Source: Methylococcaceae bacterium (lineage in GTDB: Bacteria > Pseudomonadota > Gammaproteobacteria > Methylococcales > Methylomonadaceae). From it: DNA of 55,152 bases. Shown here piece by piece: positions 55,030 to 55,152 of the stretch. The translations under genes and the position numbers were made by a program. The notes beneath the pieces are model-generated. The model made no database searches and was not told the DNA's origin. It worked only from the letters and a program-made list of their open reading frames with translations. Numbering within the stretch: position 1 is the first letter of the stretch; each line of letters begins with the position of its first letter. The DNA lies in NCBI GenBank assembly GCA_021647585.1, contig JAKIUK010000023.1, forward strand, positions 1 through 55,152, read 5' to 3'.

Positions 55030-55152
55030 ATGAAGATTACTACAATTGGCGTTGATATAGCAAAATCAGTTTTTCACCTTTTCGCGGTTAACCAAGCGGG
55101 GCGATTAGTAAAAAAGAAGCAACTAAAAAGAAAACAAGTATTAAATTATCTG
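55030..55152 (+). CDS. IS110-family transposase, N-terminus only
   Basis: The frame begins MKITTIGVDIAKSVFHLFAV and continues to the window end (41 residues so far). GVDIAKSVF is the first Asp motif of the DEDD/RuvC-like catalytic domain of IS110 (IS110/IS1111) transposases. An SD (GGAG) precedes the ATG. Truncated only by the window edge; whether it is intact beyond cannot be told. Confidence 0.88.
   Translation, partial: MKITTIGVDIAKSVFHLFAVNQAGRLVKKKQLKRKQVLNYL

Overview
The window reads as an AT-rich chromosomal stretch of a gammaproteobacterium. Evidence is the gene content and order: pilB-pilC-pilD-coaE-zapD-yacG, panB-panC-folK-pcnB, lptF/lptG divergent from pepA-holC-valS, glyQ-glyS-gmhB-plsC, an argJ-Nudix/ThiE pair, and an MSHA-type minor pilin operon. 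A methanotroph-like lineage (Methylococcales) would fit the style of the dispersed repeats and the MSHA/PilU content, but no diagnostic C1 gene is present, so this is a guess.

Layout. 1-620 has no gene. It holds a decayed, inverted copy of the non-coding left end of an IS110-type element. A lone fliW follows, then a leftward block of panD, an MscS channel, panC, panB, folK and pcnB; pcnB appears to start at a non-AUG codon. 7.2-9.3 kb holds small membrane and secreted proteins. 9.35-16.4 kb is lptG-lptF (leftward) and pepA-holC-valS (rightward). 16.5-22.6 kb is an MSHA-type pilus locus: four minor pilins and a major-type pilin leftward, and a small zinc-ribbon protein, a secreted protein and a PKD/DUF6701 MshQ-like protein rightward. 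23.0-28.9 kb is the type IV pilus assembly block. 28.9-33.8 kb runs leftward: argJ-Nudix/ThiE, then a PP-loop ATPase, a TusA-like protein and a CDF transporter. 34.1-36.9 kb holds two tandem PilU-like ATPases separated by a MITE. 37.2-42.9 kb holds a TlpA-like thioredoxin, glyQS, gmhB, plsC and a lipoprotein. An orphan zinc-ribbon/PD-(D/E)XK protein resembling the Card1/DUF1887 nuclease domain lies at 43-44 kb. The metH-yqhA-glutaredoxin-fumC operon runs leftward to 50 kb.

The last 5 kb is accessory. It has a small membrane protein, a MITE, a 42-residue membrane microprotein with its own promoter and terminator, an HTTM-DCC fusion protein, two tandem micro-lipoproteins, a cluster of hairpin repeats, and at the right edge the start of an intact-looking IS110-family transposase with its long upstream non-coding (bridge-RNA) region.

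Repeats. Four MITE families with clean inverted ends and target duplications can be read directly: two with CTAG/TTAG duplications (IS5-like YTAR), one with CAATG and one with AGTAAT. Two of the YTAR elements sit head to tail and share one CTAG. A separate family of paired GGA-loop hairpins occurs at both ends of the window.

The most interesting items are the IS110 element and its decayed counterpart, the Card1-like orphan nuclease, the tandem micro-lipoproteins, the tandem MITEs, the PilU protein with a duplicated N-terminal domain, and the AUU/AUC start of pcnB.
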